Below are positions 59,691 to 64,000 of a stretch of DNA of 64,000 nt, one piece after another. The translations under genes were made by a program, and so were the position numbers. The notes under the pieces are model-generated. The model had not been told where the DNA came from and did no database searches. It saw only the letters and a list, made by a program, of their open reading frames with translations. Source of the DNA: Lagopus muta. Taxonomy: Eukaryota > Chordata > Aves > Galliformes > Phasianidae. Position 1 is the first letter of the stretch. Every line of letters begins with the position of its first letter. The stretch lies in NCBI RefSeq assembly GCF_023343835.1, contig NC_064437.1, positions 46,344,967 through 46,408,966 of the forward strand, written 5' to 3'.

Positions 59691-61446
59691 CTGTAATCTG
59701 GCTCATTGAATATTTTGTAAAAGTTTTTCTTTTTTCTTTTTTTTTTAGTTTGTTGAATTATTGGATCATATTTTTCACAAGACCCATAAATGATTAACTA
59801 GGCTTAGAGACAATGCTGTGAGATTGTACCAAATGTATTACAAGAATGAAGTCCAGGTTTGCAGTGGTGGATAACTAAAATAGATCCATCTGAAAGTGGA
59901 CTTCATATCAGCAGCACTCAACATAAGATATTCAGACTTTTTATTTGCTATCCTCAAGATTTAATAGAAAGTATAAAACAGTTGTGTTTGACCACTGAAT
60001 TTTATAGCTATTGAAAGATTGTGATATATTGATTAACTGAATAACATTTTTACACAATCTGTTTTGCAAGAGTAGCTGCTTTTCTTGTTTTGTGATTTAG
60101 GCTGTTCATTTGAATATTTTTAAATTTTCTATTAGAATTTTTTGTTGCTGTTTTTTTTTTAAACATTTACTATTAAGCAATCAAAGCTGTTCTTTTATAG
60201 CTTTGAAACATGAATGTCTCATTTTAAGTCATTTCTAAGTGGACATATAATGTCTACAAGTAAATTTATATGTCCAGTGTATGTATGTGATTGTTTTGTG
60301 AATGTCTATAACAAGAAGTGGTGTACGTTTCCTAATCCATCCAACTATTCCAAAAGCATATGTTCTAGTTTTAATTTTCATTGTTTAATAAGATACTTTA
60401 TTATGCTTAAAAAAATGAGTTTGTATTCCTCTCACTCATTTAACAGTTTTTTAACCATGTTACATTGCAAATATTAGAGAGGATCAAACTGACTAGAAAA
60501 TTTTTTTAACATAAAGCATACGGCTTTCTAGCATTACTGAAAATGTGGGATGTTTGGAAAGTCTGCAAAATGCATTTTGGATTTTTGTGGGTGTTTTATT
60601 TTTTTTCTTGACTAGAATTTTCTGATGGCAATATTCCTTGATGCATTACATTAATATACATCACTTGTTCAATCATGCTGATGTGCTAAAGATCTCCTGC
60701 TGACTGTCAGTTCTCCTTAATTCCACTAACTTTGTTTTTACAGATTTAACTCAGTTCTCAGAAAGAACTTTTTGGATTTGTTACACTTAGTTGCAGAACT
60801 GAAAGTAAATCAAAAATAAAATAAAGCTTCACTAATTGATACTTTACTGTAACCATCACATCAGTGAATTCATATTCGCAGCAGAAATATGGTCACTGAT
60901 ACTAAGATTTCCTAGAACAAATTTTTACTTACTTTTTGAAATATATTGCACGTGTGTTGATCAATAGGCTATCAATAACTATCTCAAATCTCTAGATTTG
61001 AGAAAACAAATAGTATCCATTGCTGTACTATTTTTGCTTACCCCGTTTTACTCACGATAAAATTTGCTCAGATCTAAGCAGGCTGTTTACCAATACATTT
61101 ATAAAAAGCTGTGGAAGTTATCAGGATTGGGAGTGTGTGTTTACATTCCTCTCAAATCTTAGCAGCTACTGCTGCTGTTGGAAGCATCCGTTCAGCCAGG
61201 CCTCCTGTGCTTCGTAAGGAACAGGCCATTCCCATACATGTGGAGGTTGAAGGCATTGACGCGGTGCTGCGTGGGGCACCAGAAGTAGTAGTCCATTGAA
61301 CTGAGCTGCTCTGTGGGAAATGGTTGAACAGATTCTTACCGCAAAACAGATGAATCTGAGGGTAAACGAGAAATTTGAACTACAGTAAAAAAGGTTAAAC
61401 AAAGACAAATCCATTTTTAAAAGGTAATTGTGAAAAATTAATGCAA

Positions 61447-61527
61447 AATTGGCAACCTTGCTCGCAGCGGAGGGGTTGAAACTGGATGATCATTATAGTC
61501 CTTTTCAACCCAGGCCATTCTATGAAC
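61447..61527 (+). mobile_element. CR1 LINE tail
   Basis: ggaggggttgaaactggatg, then cttttcaacccaggccattc and tatgaa correspond to the CR1 3' terminus. Only about 80 nt remain. Confidence 0.78.
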
Positions 61528-62421
61528 TACATTCTATTGAAAAAGTCTGGTTTTTTTTTCCCCCTAAATGTACAGATATATATTTTTAAAAAGAATCAAA
61601 GGTTATTTCCAGTTAGCTTTAATGTACTAGGATAAAAATAGACCTTGAGAAATGACAGCCTTTGTATATCTCTAAATTCTTTTCATCTGTAAGGATTTTG
61701 GTCAGATCTGTCCCTTAAGTAAAGCAGGGACAAGGTTGGAATTGAGGATGGAAATGCCATTGGGTTCCTTCAACGTTGTCACTTAAAATTTACTGTGAAA
61801 GTGAATTTTCTGAACAAAGAGTTCTAGTTTAACTAATGTGTTAGCGTAATACAACATTTATCCTAGGTTAATCAGGACTTATGAAGGTTACAGTTTTAAT
61901 CTAGAGGTACCTGCAAAAAAGAATCCAACAAAATTATTTTCCAAATTGAAAATTGTGTTTTTTCAAATGCTTGCATTTTCCAGTCAGTTTGTTCTTTTGT
62001 GTCAAGGTGGAAGTTACCTTTTTCTTAAGTGCACTGTATATTCCAAGATACTTTTGGAACTAAAGTAGTACTAGTAGAATGACTTAGGTGTAAATATTCA
62101 AATCTGTATTTATGATCAAGCTACATAATTTACAGAGATAAATCAGTATTCGTGATCTTTTCAGGAAAAGATTGAAAACAAAGACTTCACAGGTAACAGG
62201 AAATGGTGGAAAGAGGTGTTTCTTATCACATAGTTTTGTACCTATATGGCAAATTGGTATCTTGTATTCAGTGATATTCCAAAGCAATTCTTAAACTAAT
62301 TTGTTTTTACAAATTGAGAAAGTTTATTTTCTCTAATGTAAACATAAATTGCCATCCATTCCAGTGGATTTTTGGTATAACTCCGGGATTGCCCTTGCTC
62401 CTTTAGAGTTGTGTAGGGTTG

Positions 62422-62456
62422 TTATTATTATTATTATTATTACTATTATTATTATT
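62422..62456 (+). repeat. (TTA)n microsatellite
   Basis: Eleven to twelve ATT units with one interruption (tac). Confidence 0.92.
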
Positions 62457-63818
62457 GTAACTGGGAATGTGCAGTATGTAGAAGTTAAAATGCTGCATTA
62501 TTCTCATCTATTCCACAGTATTTTAATAGGAATTCAAGCAACTATTTTTTTTAAAGAGTATCTCTGGAAATGAAGGTTTTATGTAACGTTAAGGCAGAGT
62601 GTAGGCAACTGATACATCTGCTGTGTCTGGTTTGTGTTGGCCAGGAAATGAGAAGTACTAAACTTAATTCACTTGGACAAATTCTGTTCTAACACCATCT
62701 TTTCCTAAATTGCTAGTTTTCCTAGCATTCACTTCAATATAGGTAAACCTACTTGCGTAGTGCTTAATAACCATTGTTGTTCATCAGTATCTAGCACTGT
62801 GCAAGTTGGTTTACTGCTAGGTACTGTTTTCAATTAGAATTTATTAGAATAGGTGATTAGAGGCATGGCAGATAGAAGGGGAGGCAGTAAGCTGTTAGCA
62901 ACGTTGAAACTCAGCTACAGTTTAGATCTTAATTACAAGTATTTTGCTTGACTGGTCTGCTCAAGTAGGTTAGTTTGAATTTGAAATCCTCATAACCTTA
63001 CGTTATAGATTTGACTTTTAGATCTAAAACAATAAGCAACAGAAAAATCTCAAACCTCAGAAATGACCACGTTAGTCATGGTTACTTATTACAGTAGAAC
63101 CAGTAAGCTAGATTTTTCTTCATGTTACATGAAGTTATCCACCAAGACTGTTACAAGCAGAGCTCTTCATGCTCTAGGCTTTGTTGTTGGTTCAACCAAG
63201 CAGTTTATGAGACTTTGTAAATATGACTTGCTAGATTTGTCTTTTGTAGTTTAAATTTCACGTTTTGGTTCCCAGGGATACTCATTTAAGTGTAAAATAT
63301 GGTGAGAAATTGACGTACAAGTTTAACTTCAGGGAGTTAACTGTGAAAAGAAAAGTATTTTCTTATTAGCAGAACACTGATAGTATTACTTTAGAACATC
63401 CTGCTTGGTAACTTAATGAAGCTCACTAATACATTTTAATCTTCAGAAAGTTAATCTCAAATAGATTTTCTTTTTAACCATACCACAACTTTAACATTAA
63501 TTGACATCTTATGTTGCTTTCTTTAAAGAAAAAGAAATAATCTCATAGAAATGTACAGTTTAAAACGTAAATGAAGTTCCAGTAATCAGTGTTTCTCTTG
63601 GTATACTTTGACTTGATAAATTGTAATAGTTAAAATGTAGGAGAAGTTTCACTTAAGCTTAAAAACAACCCCCAGAACCTTAATTATAATTTTAAATAAT
63701 TTTAATCTAATCTGGCGTAGCGTTCTATATTAAATTGATCATTGCCTTTTCTGCTGTGCGATATTACACTCTTCATCTTTCTCATTCATTTTGCATGCAT
63801 CTGCTCACTTCTGTACAG

Positions 63819-63848
63819 CCACTGTAGAGGCAATTGAGGCTGAAAAAG
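63819..63848 (+). CDS. PPP3CB: PPP3CB exon 13, 30-nt cassette
   Basis: Between ttctgtacag and gtatga. Together with G from exon 12 it encodes ATVEAIEAEK. It is 30 nt with phase 1 on both sides, so it can be skipped without changing the frame. In mammals this cassette is alternatively spliced in calcineurin A genes. The autoinhibitory domain is encoded downstream of the window. Confidence 0.93.
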
Positions 63849-64000
63849 GTATGATCAGAGTCTTTGCCATTGGCAGAGATCTGTGGTGTCTGGGAGGGAA
63901 TTCAAAAGTACTGTGTGGGTGTGTTTTACTTTCAACTTGCACAAGCAGAGATGAATCAACTGTATTGATTCATCCCTTTTACATGTAACATTCATTTCTG
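63849..64000 (+). other. PPP3CB: PPP3CB intron 13 (start)
   Basis: Begins with gtatga. The last coding exon, with the autoinhibitory segment, is not in the window. Confidence 0.9.

Larger units (their letters stand above)
59691..63818 (+). other. PPP3CB: PPP3CB intron 12, distal part
   Basis: 4.1 kb of AT-rich intron. It holds a CR1 tail (61447-61527), a (TTA)n microsatellite (62422-62456) and an unexplained GC-richer patch at about 61150-61310. No further exon is seen until 63819. Confidence 0.8.

Overview
This is nuclear DNA from a bird, most likely a galliform such as chicken or a close relative. The evidence is many CR1 LINE tails, two short Galluhop/mariner-type elements, small introns in an AT-rich background, and one sharp CpG island. 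No bacterial, viral or organellar gene organisation is present, and I see no CRISPR array, operon or tRNA gene.

Two protein genes lie head to tail on the + strand. Positions 1100-11995 carry the last seven coding exons of USP54, a USP-family protein whose catalytic domain must lie upstream of the window. All seven exons join in frame through GT/AG junctions and end at a TAA at 11993-11995, with a short 3' UTR after it. About 8-9 kb of intergenic DNA follows (roughly 12.8-20.9 kb), holding one Galluhop-like element, simple repeats and CTCF-like motifs. A CpG island (about 20.88-22.05 kb) contains the promoter, 5' leader and exon 1 of PPP3CB, the beta catalytic subunit of calcineurin. Thirteen PPP3CB exons run from 21555 to 63848 and join in frame. 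They encode the metallophosphatase core, the calcineurin B-binding helix, the calmodulin-binding segment and the 30-nt cassette exon. The terminal exon(s) with the autoinhibitory domain lie beyond the window.

The best signal in the window is just after PPP3CB exon 12. The intron remains open in frame for 41 codons and encodes a tail with an LAVP motif and two cysteines. It ends in a stop and is followed by a UTR-like stretch with four AATAAA hexamers. This matches the known mammalian CnA-beta-1 isoform, made by intron retention and intronic polyadenylation, and shows the arrangement is preserved in a bird. Other points of interest are the absence of the mammalian poly-proline N-terminus from exon 1, a duplicated 19-mer and an in-frame upstream ORF in the promoter island, a MIT-like helical segment in USP54, and a decayed coding-like segment on the - strand in intron 5. 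I found no wholly new biological system.
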